Positions 1 through 5,546 are shown, counted from the stretch's first letter. The stretch: 7,034 nt of DNA from DATMER01 sp036266195 (GCA_036266195.1 DATANP010000691.1:1-7034), one strand, 5' to 3'. Translations and numbers: made by a program. Notes: a model not told the origin generated them from the sequence alone.

Positions 1-25
1 GAAGGGCCGGCTCCTGAGCGAGAAG

Positions 26-667
26 ATGTCGCTCCAGGAGAAGGTCCTCTCGTTGCGGGAGGAGCTGGACCGCATCTACCACGAGCAGACCGACCTCCGC
101 CGCCAGCTCGCCGACGTCGAGGCGGCCAACTACAAGTACTCGAACCAGTACATCGAGGTCGAGAGCCAGAACAACAACCTGGCAAACCTCTACGTGGCGA
201 GCTACCAGCTCCACAGCACCCTGGACCGCGCCGAGGTCGTCTCGGCCATCAAGGAGATCGTCATCAACCTCATCGGCTCCGAGGAGCTGGCGATCTACGA
301 GATGAGCACGGACGGCGCCGCCCTGCGCCTGGTCGGCCACTTCGGCATCGACCCGGTCACCTACGCCACCGTGCCGGTGGGCTCGGGCATCATCGGCCGC
401 ACCGCGGTGACCGGCGAGATCTGGCTCCCCGGCAAGGGCATGGACATGCAGCCCACACCAAGGGAGTCGAACCTGACGGTCTGCATCCCCCTCCGCCTGG
501 AGGAGAAGGTCGTGGGAGCGCTCGCGGTCTTCCGCCTCCTGCCGCAGAAGACCGGCTTCGAGCCGGTGGACTTCGAGATGTTCAACCTCCTCGCCACCCA
601 TGCGGCGACCGCGATGTACCTGACGAAGCTGCACGCCGAGAGCGTGGCGGGGCTGAAGACGCCCTAA
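26..667 (+). CDS. Coiled-coil/GAF domain protein, possibly 5'-partial
   Basis: Soluble 213-aa protein with no signal peptide or membrane segment. Residues 1 to about 55 are a charged, heptad-like helix (ending near QNNNLANLY) that should form a coiled coil. Residues about 60-205 look like a GAF domain: a helix (STLDRAEVVSAIKEIV), then alternating strands with GIIGRTAVTGE near 120-130 and a late VGALAVFRL strand before a closing helix. GAF domains bind small ligands or act as dimerisation/sensor modules; no output domain (kinase, HTH, GGDEF) is present, so it may work through a partner. The ATG at 26 lacks a good ribosome site, and the frame stays open to the window edge (codons from position 2), so the true start may lie upstream. 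The family is clear; the role is unknown. The stop codon is followed directly by the palindrome-array region. Confidence 0.8.
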   Translation: MSLQEKVLSLREELDRIYHEQTDLRRQLADVEAANYKYSNQYIEVESQNNNLANLYVASYQLHSTLDRAEVVSAIKEIVINLIGSEELAIYEMSTDGAALRLVGHFGIDPVTYATVPVGSGIIGRTAVTGEIWLPGKGMDMQPTPRESNLTVCIPLRLEEKVVGALAVFRLLPQKTGFEPVDFEMFNLLATHAATAMYLTKLHAESVAGLKTP

Positions 668-705
668 GAAGTCTCCGTGTGGCAGGAAGTTCGGAGGACA
701 GCCGG

Positions 706-1060
706 GTCCAGCTTATCGGAGGCAGTGTCGACTTGTCCGAGGGCCGGTAAGATTACCGGGGACGCGACAACCTTGTCTGGCGCCGTACAAGTCTGGCGGG
801 CGACAGGACAGACTTGCCTGCCGTAAACAAGGTTGACGGGAGAGAGGCTCGACTTATCCACGGCGTGACAAGCTTATCCACCGCCCGCTAACGTTATCGG
901 GAGCCCGACAAGCTTATCTGCGGCAAAACAACCTTGTCAGCCTCCAGAACAAGGTCGTCGGCGGCAAGATAACGTTAGCGGGAGCCAGCACAACGTTATC
1001 CACGGCAAGTCAAGGTTGTGGACCGGTAAACAAGGTTGTTTCGCCGCAGATAAGCTTGTC
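706..1060. repeat. Array of 18 degenerate 12-bp palindromes at 20-bp period
   Basis: Twelve-base units begin at 706, 726, 746, 766, 786, 807, 826, 847, 867, 887, 907, 927, 948, 968, 989, 1009, 1029 and 1049. The consensus is GAYAASSTTRTC, a dyad made of two GAYAAS half-sites. Good examples are GACAAGCTTATC (867 and 907), GACAACCTTGTC (766), GATAACGTTAGC (968) and GATAAGCTTGTC (1049). Steps are 20 or 21 bp with one of 19, averaging about 20.2, close to two helical turns. Units are separated by 7-9 bp GC-rich spacers, which are themselves semi-conserved (GGGAG..., CACGGC..., TGCGGCAA). The left end (706-860) is more degenerate than the centre. No reading frame with coding character spans it. 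The stem-like units have no loop, so RNA hairpins are unlikely; repeated dimeric protein sites fit better. This is not CRISPR: the repeats vary, and the spacers are far too short. Function is unknown. Confidence 0.85.
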
Positions 1061-1095
1061 AGCCTTCCCACGAGCCTGCGCCGTGTCACAAGATC

Positions 1096-1101
1096 AAGGA
1101 G
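1096..1101 (+). promoter_or_regulatory. Ribosome binding site of the cupin gene
   Basis: AAGGAG lies 5 nt before the ATG at 1107 and decides this start over the in-frame TTG at 1056, which lies inside the last palindrome of the array. No convincing -10 element is seen between the array and this site. The last array copy supplies TTGTCA (1056-1061), which resembles a -35 box, but nothing AT-rich follows at 16-19 bp. Confidence 0.7.
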
Positions 1102-1106
1102 TTCCT

Positions 1107-1478
1107 ATGGACAAGGTCGTCTCACCACTGGATATCGCCAGCCGGCTCCCCGAGCTATGGTCTCCCCGGGTCGTCGCCGAGGTGGACGATTCGTTCGTCA
1201 AGGTGGCGAAGGTGCACGGCTCGCTGACCTGGCACAGCCATGACGACGAAGACGAGCTCTTCTATATCCTGAAGGGCGTGCTTCGCATCGAGATGGAAGA
1301 CCGGACGGTCGAGCTGAAGGCCGGCGAGGCGTTCGTGGTCCCGAAGGGGGTGCGCCACAACCCGATCGCCGAGGAGGAGTGCCTGGTCATGCTCTTCGAG
1401 CGGAAGAGCACTCTTCACACGGGCTCTGAAGTGACGGAGAAGACGCGCAGCGTGGAAGAGCAGCTCCGCCCCGTCTGA
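1107..1478 (+). CDS. Small single-domain cupin protein
   Basis: A 123-aa cytosolic protein made of one cupin beta-barrel. Cupin motif 1 is complete: G38, then H43-x-H45-x4-E50-x6-G57. Motif 2 is also present: G73, P79-x-G81-x2-H84. H43, H45, E50 and H84 should bind a divalent metal. Single-domain cupins of this size (cupin_2 type, mannose-6-phosphate-isomerase-like) include small-molecule binders, isomerases and dioxygenases, and the substrate cannot be read from sequence. The C-terminal 25 residues (LHTGSEVTEKTRSVEEQ) are a polar tail. The start is set by the AAGGAG site. Immediately upstream is the palindrome array, and codons 2-5 (GACAAGGTCGTC) repeat its motif, so array-linked control of this gene is possible but unproven. 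Its stop is only 3 nt from the convergent regulator gene. Confidence 0.85.
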   Translation: MDKVVSPLDIASRLPELWSPRVVAEVDDSFVKVAKVHGSLTWHSHDDEDELFYILKGVLRIEMEDRTVELKAGEAFVVPKGVRHNPIAEEECLVMLFERKSTLHTGSEVTEKTRSVEEQLRPV

Positions 1479-1481
1479 GCC

Positions 1482-2177
1482 TCAACGGCAGTACCGGGCC
1501 AGATCCTTGCGGCTCAGCACACGGATCCGGTGGTCCGGCTGGACCGCGATGGTGCCGCGCTGTTTCAACTCGACGATGACCTGGTTCACCCGCTCGCGAG
1601 AGGCTCCAACGATCTCGCCGAGGTCGCTCTGGGTGAGGCGGAGGGGGATCGTCACCTGGCCGCCGGCTTCGCGGCTTCCGTAGCGCTCGGCCAGGGCGAG
1701 GATCTGCCGGGCCACCCGGCCGGCGACGTCCAGGGTGCAGAGGGCCTGGATCTGCTCGTTCGCGAAGCGCAGGCGGTTCGAGAGGAGACGGACCAGGTTG
1801 TTCGCGAGTGGGGTCAGGGTCTTGAGGCAGGTCTGGAACGTGGTCCGGTCCATCCAGAGGAGGCGCGATCTCTCCGTGGTCACCACGTTGGCGGAGCGGC
1901 CCGAGCTGTCGATCAGGCTCATCTCGCCCACCGTGTCTCCCCGGCCCAGGAAGGCCAGGATGACCTCGCGGCCGTCCTCGTGGGAGACGTAGATCTTCAC
2001 CGTCCCCTCCAGGATGACGTAGACCACCTCGCCCGGCTGCTCCACGGTGATGAAGTTCGTGCCCGGCGGCACGATCGAGGAGCGCAGGTGGCTGTTGAGG
2101 AAGGTCAGGTCCTCGGCCGACAGCCCCTGGAAGAGCTCCAGCTCTCCCAGGGTGCGGGGATCTTCGACGGCGGGCAT
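1482..2177 (-). CDS. Crp/Fnr family transcriptional regulator
   Basis: A 231-aa protein with the full Crp architecture. Residues about 12-125 form the cyclic-nucleotide-binding-like barrel; the phosphate-binding cassette reads GEMSL (84-88) then GRSA (93-96), keeping the Glu and Arg-Ser of cAMP-binding members. A long dimerisation helix follows (about 115-150), then a winged helix-turn-helix (about 150-225) with ASRERVNQV (192-200) as recognition helix. This keeps Arg-Glu of Crp but has Gln where E. coli Crp has Arg185. There is no N-terminal cysteine cluster, so an Fnr-type iron-sulfur sensor is unlikely. The ATG at 2177 is preferred: upstream in-frame codons run back into the aminotransferase gene. 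That gene ends 10 nt upstream. No Shine-Dalgarno is visible; instead TAGAAT ends 7 nt before the ATG, suggesting a leaderless message. A cNMP ligand is inferred only. Confidence 0.92.
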   Translation of the reverse strand: MPAVEDPRTLGELELFQGLSAEDLTFLNSHLRSSIVPPGTNFITVEQPGEVVYVILEGTVKIYVSHEDGREVILAFLGRGDTVGEMSLIDSSGRSANVVTTERSRLLWMDRTTFQTCLKTLTPLANNLVRLLSNRLRFANEQIQALCTLDVAGRVARQILALAERYGSREAGGQVTIPLRLTQSDLGEIVGASRERVNQVIVELKQRGTIAVQPDHRIRVLSRKDLARYCR

Positions 2178-2183
2178 TGGGGA

Positions 2184-2189
2184 GATTCT
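2184..2189 (-). promoter_or_regulatory. -10-like element of crp/fnr gene, possibly leaderless
   Basis: On the minus strand TAGAAT is followed by 7 nt and then the ATG of the regulator. A start of transcription at the usual distance would fall at the ATG itself, and no ribosome site is present. The -35 match at a 17-bp spacing (TTCTGG) is weak. The element overlaps the stop codon of the aminotransferase gene, so read-through from upstream is also possible. Confidence 0.4.
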
Positions 2190-3339
2190 AGCGCCCCAGC
2201 AGGGAAGCCAGAACCTCGACGCCGCGATCGACCACATCCGGAGGCGCGGCGGTGAAGCAGATGCGGATGTGCGTGGGATAGGGTCCGAAGCTCGGGCCCG
2301 GCGCCGCGAACAGGCCGCGATCCACGCAGTCCTCCAGGAATCCGTTCAGACCGCGCTCGTCCAGCCGGTCCGCGACGTTCAGGAAGAGGAAGGTGCTCCC
2401 CTGCGGCGGAGCGATGCCGAGGCGGGCCGCCGCGCGGTCGCCGGCTTCCTTGTAGAGCTTGCGCGCGTTCGCGATCCATTCCGCGCCCGGCCCCTGCAGC
2501 ACCCGCAGGGCCGCGATCTGGGCCGCGGTCGGCGTGCTGTAGAAGCTGTGCATTCCGATCTTCCGCAGCTCGTCCACGGCCCGGGCCGGTCCGAGGACAT
2601 GGCCGCAGCGGTTGCCGGCCATGCCGTAGGCCTTGGAGAAGGAGTGCGAGGCGAAGGTGCGCTCCGGCGCCAGGGGGCGGATCCAGGTGTGCTCGCCGTC
2701 GTAGACGTAGTCCTCGTAGACCTCGTCCGCGATGATCCAGAGGTCCTCGCTCTCGGCCCAGGCGACGAGCGCCTCGATCCAGGAGCGCGGGATGGTCTGG
2801 CCGGTCGGGTTGCTCGGCGTGTTGATGTAGAGGGCGACCGTGCGGTCGGTCTTCTTCGCGCGGACGGCTTCGACCGCGGTCTCCGGCGAGTCGGCCGATC
2901 CGAAGAAGGGCACGTCCACCGGAATGCCGTGGAACGAGCGGATGATGCCGGTGATGAGCGGCCAGTGGGGCGCGAGCTGGAGCACCTCGTCGCCGGGCGA
3001 GAGGATGGCCCCGGCCACCGCCCCGAGGCCGCCGGTAGCGCCGGTCGTGACGAGCACGTTCTCCCGCTCGGTGGGGACCCCGGTGCGCTGCCGGGCCTGC
3101 TCGACGATGGCGTCGATCAGCGCCGGCATGCCCTGGGGCGCGGCGTACCGGTGCATGCCCGGGTACTCCGAGACGTGGATGTCTTCCATGCGGGCGCCTT
3201 CCGCCGGCTCCATCCAGGTGTCCCCGACGTGCAGCGGATAGACCTCGCCCTTGTAGCTGGCGAGCTTGTGGGCCAGGGCCGAGTAGATGTTCCCGGCGAT
3301 GTCCTGGACCGTCGGGGAGAAGCGTGGATATCGGGGCAT
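2188..3339 (-). CDS. PLP-dependent class I/II aminotransferase
   Basis: A 383-aa fold-type I enzyme of normal family length, cytosolic. Diagnostic sites are all present: the glycine-rich TTGATGG near 98-104, N173-TPS-N177-P-T-G, D205-E-V-Y208 contacting the pyridoxal ring, the Schiff-base lysine in SHSFSKAYGMAGNR (K236), and the carboxylate-binding arginine in HIRICF (R359). It should transfer an amino group between an amino acid and a 2-oxoacid; the residues do not tell whether alanine, aspartate, aromatic or another substrate is used, so no symbol is given. The ATG at 3339 follows GAGGAAGAG at a suitable distance; upstream in-frame extension overlaps the barrel gene and lacks coding logic. 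It sits between the barrel gene (29-nt gap) and the Crp/Fnr gene (10-nt gap) on the same strand, so the three are probably co-transcribed. Confidence 0.93.
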   Translation of the reverse strand: MPRYPRFSPTVQDIAGNIYSALAHKLASYKGEVYPLHVGDTWMEPAEGARMEDIHVSEYPGMHRYAAPQGMPALIDAIVEQARQRTGVPTERENVLVTTGATGGLGAVAGAILSPGDEVLQLAPHWPLITGIIRSFHGIPVDVPFFGSADSPETAVEAVRAKKTDRTVALYINTPSNPTGQTIPRSWIEALVAWAESEDLWIIADEVYEDYVYDGEHTWIRPLAPERTFASHSFSKAYGMAGNRCGHVLGPARAVDELRKIGMHSFYSTPTAAQIAALRVLQGPGAEWIANARKLYKEAGDRAAARLGIAPPQGSTFLFLNVADRLDERGLNGFLEDCVDRGLFAAPGPSFGPYPTHIRICFTAAPPDVVDRGVEVLASLLGR

Positions 3340-3368
3340 GGTCGTCTCTTCCTCGTCAATCTTCCTGG

Positions 3369-3980
3369 TCAAAAGGCGATGATGAGGCCCGCCGAGGCCT
3401 CGCCCTGGTACAGCCCCTCGTCGGAGTCGAAGCGGTCGTACCGGCCACGGAAGCCGGTGTCGAGATCGACCCAGTAGCCGCGGCCCTCCAGGCGCAGGCC
3501 GATGTTGGGCGCGAACAGGACCTTCACGCCGCCGCCGAGGTTGCCGGAGAAGCGGTTTTCCGCCGAGACCTCGGGGAAGTCCGGATCGACCCGCGCGAGG
3601 CCGATGCCGCCGGACACGAAGCCGTTCACCTGGCCCGGGCCCCACTGGAAGAGGAAGCCGGCGTTGACGTAGTCGATGGTCACGTCGCCCAGGTTGGTCT
3701 CCGGGGTGAACAGGCCCTCGTCCACGATGAACGAGCTGTTCTGGCGGTTGGCCAGGATCTCGAGCTGCCAGTTCTCGGTGAGCGGGATGTCGAAGAAGGC
3801 TCCGAACGTCGGGCCGTCGTCCACGCTGACGTCGAGGTTGCGGTTGAACAGCTCGCTGTCGGCCGTGAACTCGCCCTTGAAGCGGTAGCCGACCATCGGA
3901 GTCAGCTCGAAGCGGCGTGTCTGAGCTTCGGCCACGACGGGCAGAAGCAGAAGGGACAGGAGGAAGATCGCTTTACGCAT
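3369..3980 (-). CDS. Outer-membrane beta-barrel protein
   Basis: A 203-aa precursor. Residues 1-20 form a signal peptide (MRK, a hydrophobic Leu-rich core, and AEA followed by Gln as the likely cleavage site). The mature part is a series of alternating amphipathic strands joined by polar turns (for example ELTPMVGYRF, NWQLEILANR, GLRLEGRGYWV), ending in ASAGLIIAF with the C-terminal Phe typical of proteins inserted by the BAM complex. Size and pattern fit an eight-stranded OmpA/OmpW-like barrel (OMP_b-brl type). Role in transport or envelope structure is unknown. The ATG at 3980 has AAGGAGAG about 8 nt upstream. It is first in a probable operon with the aminotransferase and Crp/Fnr genes, and is divergent from the DUF971 gene. 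Confidence 0.85.
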   Translation of the reverse strand: MRKAIFLLSLLLLPVVAEAQTRRFELTPMVGYRFKGEFTADSELFNRNLDVSVDDGPTFGAFFDIPLTENWQLEILANRQNSSFIVDEGLFTPETNLGDVTIDYVNAGFLFQWGPGQVNGFVSGGIGLARVDPDFPEVSAENRFSGNLGGGVKVLFAPNIGLRLEGRGYWVDLDTGFRGRYDRFDSDEGLYQGEASAGLIIAF

Positions 3981-4022
3981 GGTGTGGCTCTCCTTGAATG
4001 CGGGGCAGGGCCCCCGACCGCG

Positions 4023-4051
4023 GTTGTATCATGGACCGGATGAGCGCCCAA
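4023..4051 (-). promoter_or_regulatory. Candidate sigma-70 promoter of the barrel operon
   Basis: On the minus strand TTGGGC (4051-4046) and TACAAC (4028-4023) are separated by 17 bp, giving a leader of about 35 nt before the ATG at 3980. Matches to the -35 and -10 consensus are partial (3 and 4 of 6). It overlaps the opposite-strand -10-like element and the start of the DUF971 gene, so the two promoters would compete for the same DNA. Confidence 0.35.
4027..4032 (+). promoter_or_regulatory. -10-like element of DUF971 gene, possibly leaderless
   Basis: TATCAT is followed by exactly 7 nt and the ATG at 4040, the same arrangement as TAGAAT before the Crp/Fnr gene. No Shine-Dalgarno precedes this ATG. 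No good -35 box is seen at 16-18 bp upstream. Confidence 0.4.
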
Positions 4052-4390
4052 GAGATGTCCACCGTCCTCACCGAGGTGCGCCGGCTGCCGGAGGAGCGCA
4101 GCCTGCGCCTGACCTGGAGCGACGGCCATTCCGCCGACTACGGGTATGACTACCTGCGCGGCTGGTGCCCCTGCGCCGGCTGCCAGGGTCACACCTTCCT
4201 GAAGATCCGCTATCAGCCGCCGGCCTCGCCGGTGACGGTCGAGTCCATCAAGCCGGTGGGCAACTACGCGATCTCCCTGGCCTTCTCGGACGGCCACGGC
4301 ACCGGGATCTACCGGTTCGATTTCCTGCGGGAGCTTTGCCCCTGCGGGAGCTGCGGGCCTACGGCAGGTCTTCGGGCCGATTCAGATTGA
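4040..4390 (+). CDS. DUF971 (GBBH-like N-terminal domain) protein
   Basis: A 116-aa soluble protein covered by one DUF971 domain, the module also found at the N-terminus of gamma-butyrobetaine hydroxylase and attached to some Mrp/HCF101-type iron-sulfur carriers. It carries WSDGH (26-30) followed by YLRGWCPCAGC (38-48), then KPVGNYAISL (71-80), FSDGH (82-86), TGIY (88-91) and FLRELCPCGSC (95-105). The CPC-x2-C clusters (C43, C45, C48; C100, C102, C105) probably bind zinc or another metal. As a free-standing domain its function is not established. Two ATGs are close (4031 and 4040). The second is chosen because the first overlaps the -10-like TATCAT and neither has a ribosome site. The last 32 bases overlap the end of mobA on the other strand. 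Confidence 0.82.
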   Translation: MSAQEMSTVLTEVRRLPEERSLRLTWSDGHSADYGYDYLRGWCPCAGCQGHTFLKIRYQPPASPVTVESIKPVGNYAISLAFSDGHGTGIYRFDFLRELCPCGSCGPTAGLRADSD

Positions 4391-4904
4391 GGAACATCCG
4401 CGCCGGGTCGCCGAACCGCCGCAGCTCTTCCTCGCCGAGCCGGCGCACCGCGAGCCCCGGGGTGTCCGGCAGGCTCCACAGACTCAGCTCGCCCTGGCCG
4501 ACCCTTTCCTCCAGGATGGCCAGCGCCGCCGGTCCGTAGAAGGCGCAGAGCGGTTCCACTCCCCCGGACCAGCTCGGGACCGCCAAGTCGGCCTGGGAGC
4601 GGGCCAGTTCCTCCAGGAGCGGGACCGGCACGAAAGGCAGGTCCACGGCCAGCACCAGGAGAGCCCGGCCGGATCTCGCCCGGGCCGCTCCGAGGAGCCC
4701 GGCCACCGGGCCGCGGCCGGGGCCGTCCGGGATTCCTCCGAGCCGGCCGGCATCCGCGACCAGCACCTCTTCGCAGACCTCCCCCAGGCGCCGGGCAGCC
4801 CGGGCGAGGAGGGTCTCGCCTTCGATCTCCAGGAGCGCCTTGTCCCGGCCCATGCGGCTGGAGGCTCCCCCGGCGAGGACGGCTCCCACCGGCCGTGGTA
4901 GCAT
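4359..4904 (-). CDS. mobA: Molybdenum cofactor guanylyltransferase MobA
   Basis: A 181-aa nucleotidyltransferase with a Rossmann-like fold, slightly shorter than E. coli MobA. The signature LAGGASSRMGRDKA (10-23) binds the GTP phosphates and base. GPVAGL (65-70), AVDLPF (86-91, metal-binding Asp88), EPLCAFY (117-123) and the C-terminal NLNRPEDL (173-180) follow in the usual order. It should join GMP from GTP to molybdopterin to make the guanine-dinucleotide form of the cofactor used by DMSO-reductase-family enzymes. No molybdoenzyme or other cofactor gene is in the window. The ATG at 4904 puts the signature at the expected distance from the N-terminus; no Shine-Dalgarno is seen. It is divergent from the cyclophilin gene (34 nt between starts) and convergent with DUF971 (32-bp overlap). 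Confidence 0.9.
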   Translation of the reverse strand: MLPRPVGAVLAGGASSRMGRDKALLEIEGETLLARAARRLGEVCEEVLVADAGRLGGIPDGPGRGPVAGLLGAARARSGRALLVLAVDLPFVPVPLLEELARSQADLAVPSWSGGVEPLCAFYGPAALAILEERVGQGELSLWSLPDTPGLAVRRLGEEELRRFGDPARMFLNLNRPEDLP

Positions 4905-4938
4905 GCCGGGCGATTTCGAACAAGGAGGAACCGACATC

Positions 4939-5511
4939 ATGAACCTCAGCATAGCCGTAGCCGTCCTCGCCCTGGCCGTTGTCGGCGCAGGATCCGCCAA
5001 TGCCGCCAACCCCCGGGTGGCCCTGGAGACCACCAAGGGGAAGATCGTCATCGAGCTTTATCCGGACAAGGCCCCGAAGTCGGTCGAGAACTTCCTGCAG
5101 TACGTCAACTCGGGCTTCTACAACGGCGTGATCTTCCACCGCGTGATCCCGGGCTTCATGATCCAGGGCGGCGGCTTCACCAAGGACATGACCCAGAAGC
5201 CGACCAAGGGTTCGATCCAGAACGAGGCCGACAACGGGCTGCGCAACGAGCGCGGCACGATCGCCATGGCTCGCACCGGCGACCCGCACAGCGCCTCGGC
5301 GCAGTGGTTCATCAACGTGGCGGACAACCGCTCGCTCGACCACAAGAGCAAGACCCCGGCGGGCTGGGGCTACGCGGTGTTCGGCAAGGTGGTCGAGGGC
5401 ATGGACGTGGCCGACGCGATCGTCGGCGTTCGGACCACCACCAAGGGCCCCTACGGCGACGTGCCGGTCGAGCCGATCGTGATCACCAAGGCTTCCGTCG
5501 TCCCGCAGTAG
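4939..5511 (+). CDS. Exported cyclophilin-type peptidyl-prolyl isomerase
   Basis: A 190-aa precursor. Residues 1-22 are a signal peptide (hydrophobic run, then SANA before AANP), so the mature enzyme acts in the periplasm or outside. The cyclophilin domain spans about 25-188: FHRVIPGFMIQGG (66-78) holds the catalytic Arg68 and Phe73/Gln76 contacts, and AQWFINVADN (121-130) and GYAVFGKVVEGMDV (144-157) complete the active-site face. It closely follows the pattern of E. coli PpiA, catalysing cis-trans isomerisation of prolyl bonds in folding proteins. The ATG at 4939 is set by AAGGAGG at 4922-4928; upstream in-frame codons lack a signal-peptide logic. It is apparently monocistronic, closed by the hairpin at 5520-5546. 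Confidence 0.93.
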   Translation: MNLSIAVAVLALAVVGAGSANAANPRVALETTKGKIVIELYPDKAPKSVENFLQYVNSGFYNGVIFHRVIPGFMIQGGGFTKDMTQKPTKGSIQNEADNGLRNERGTIAMARTGDPHSASAQWFINVADNRSLDHKSKTPAGWGYAVFGKVVEGMDVADAIVGVRTTTKGPYGDVPVEPIVITKASVVPQ

Positions 5512-5519
5512 CAACTGCG

Positions 5520-5546
5520 TAGGGGCGCAGCATGGCTGCGCCCCTA
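5520..5546. terminator. Perfect hairpin between convergent genes
   Basis: Bases 5520-5531 pair perfectly with 5535-5546 (12 bp, mostly G-C, including GGGGCGCAGC) around the 3-nt loop ATG. The hairpin starts 9 nt after the cyclophilin stop and ends at the stop of the minus-strand 192-aa gene, so it can serve both. The following + strand (TTACTTCTTCGTATTCTT) is T-rich but not a clean T-run, and the minus side has none, so termination would be stronger for the cyclophilin transcript. Confidence 0.7.

Noticed and set aside
129..190. Possible array motifs (TACAAG, AACAACCTGG) within the GAF gene
   Set aside because: They lie in ordinary codons for Tyr-Lys-Tyr and Asn-Asn-Leu, are not in 20-bp phase, and lack the dyad.
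671..699. Terminator of the GAF gene
   Set aside because: GTCTCCG and CGGAGGAC can pair with a bulge around a 14-nt loop, but no T-run follows and the stem is weak.
664..861. 65-aa minus-strand reading frame in the array
   Set aside because: Its codons are produced by the repeat units; there is no ribosome site or recognisable protein.
887..986. Integron attC-like core sites (GTTAGC, GCTAAC)
   Set aside because: The motifs are part of the 20-bp palindrome units; there is no paired R'/R'' layout, cassette or integrase.
706..1060. CRISPR array
   Set aside because: The repeated units are 12 bp and variable and the spacers only 7-9 bp and semi-conserved; no cas gene is present.
706..1060. Array as binding sites for the nearby Crp/Fnr protein
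   Set aside because: Crp and Fnr sites have TGTGA-N6-TCACA or TTGAT-N4-ATCAA geometry; the 12-bp GAYAASSTTRTC dyad does not fit that spacing.
2047..3477. Long + strand open frame opposite the aminotransferase
   Set aside because: It is rich in Arg, Gly, Asp and Val as expected for the antisense of a GC-rich gene and matches no family; the minus strand has every catalytic motif.
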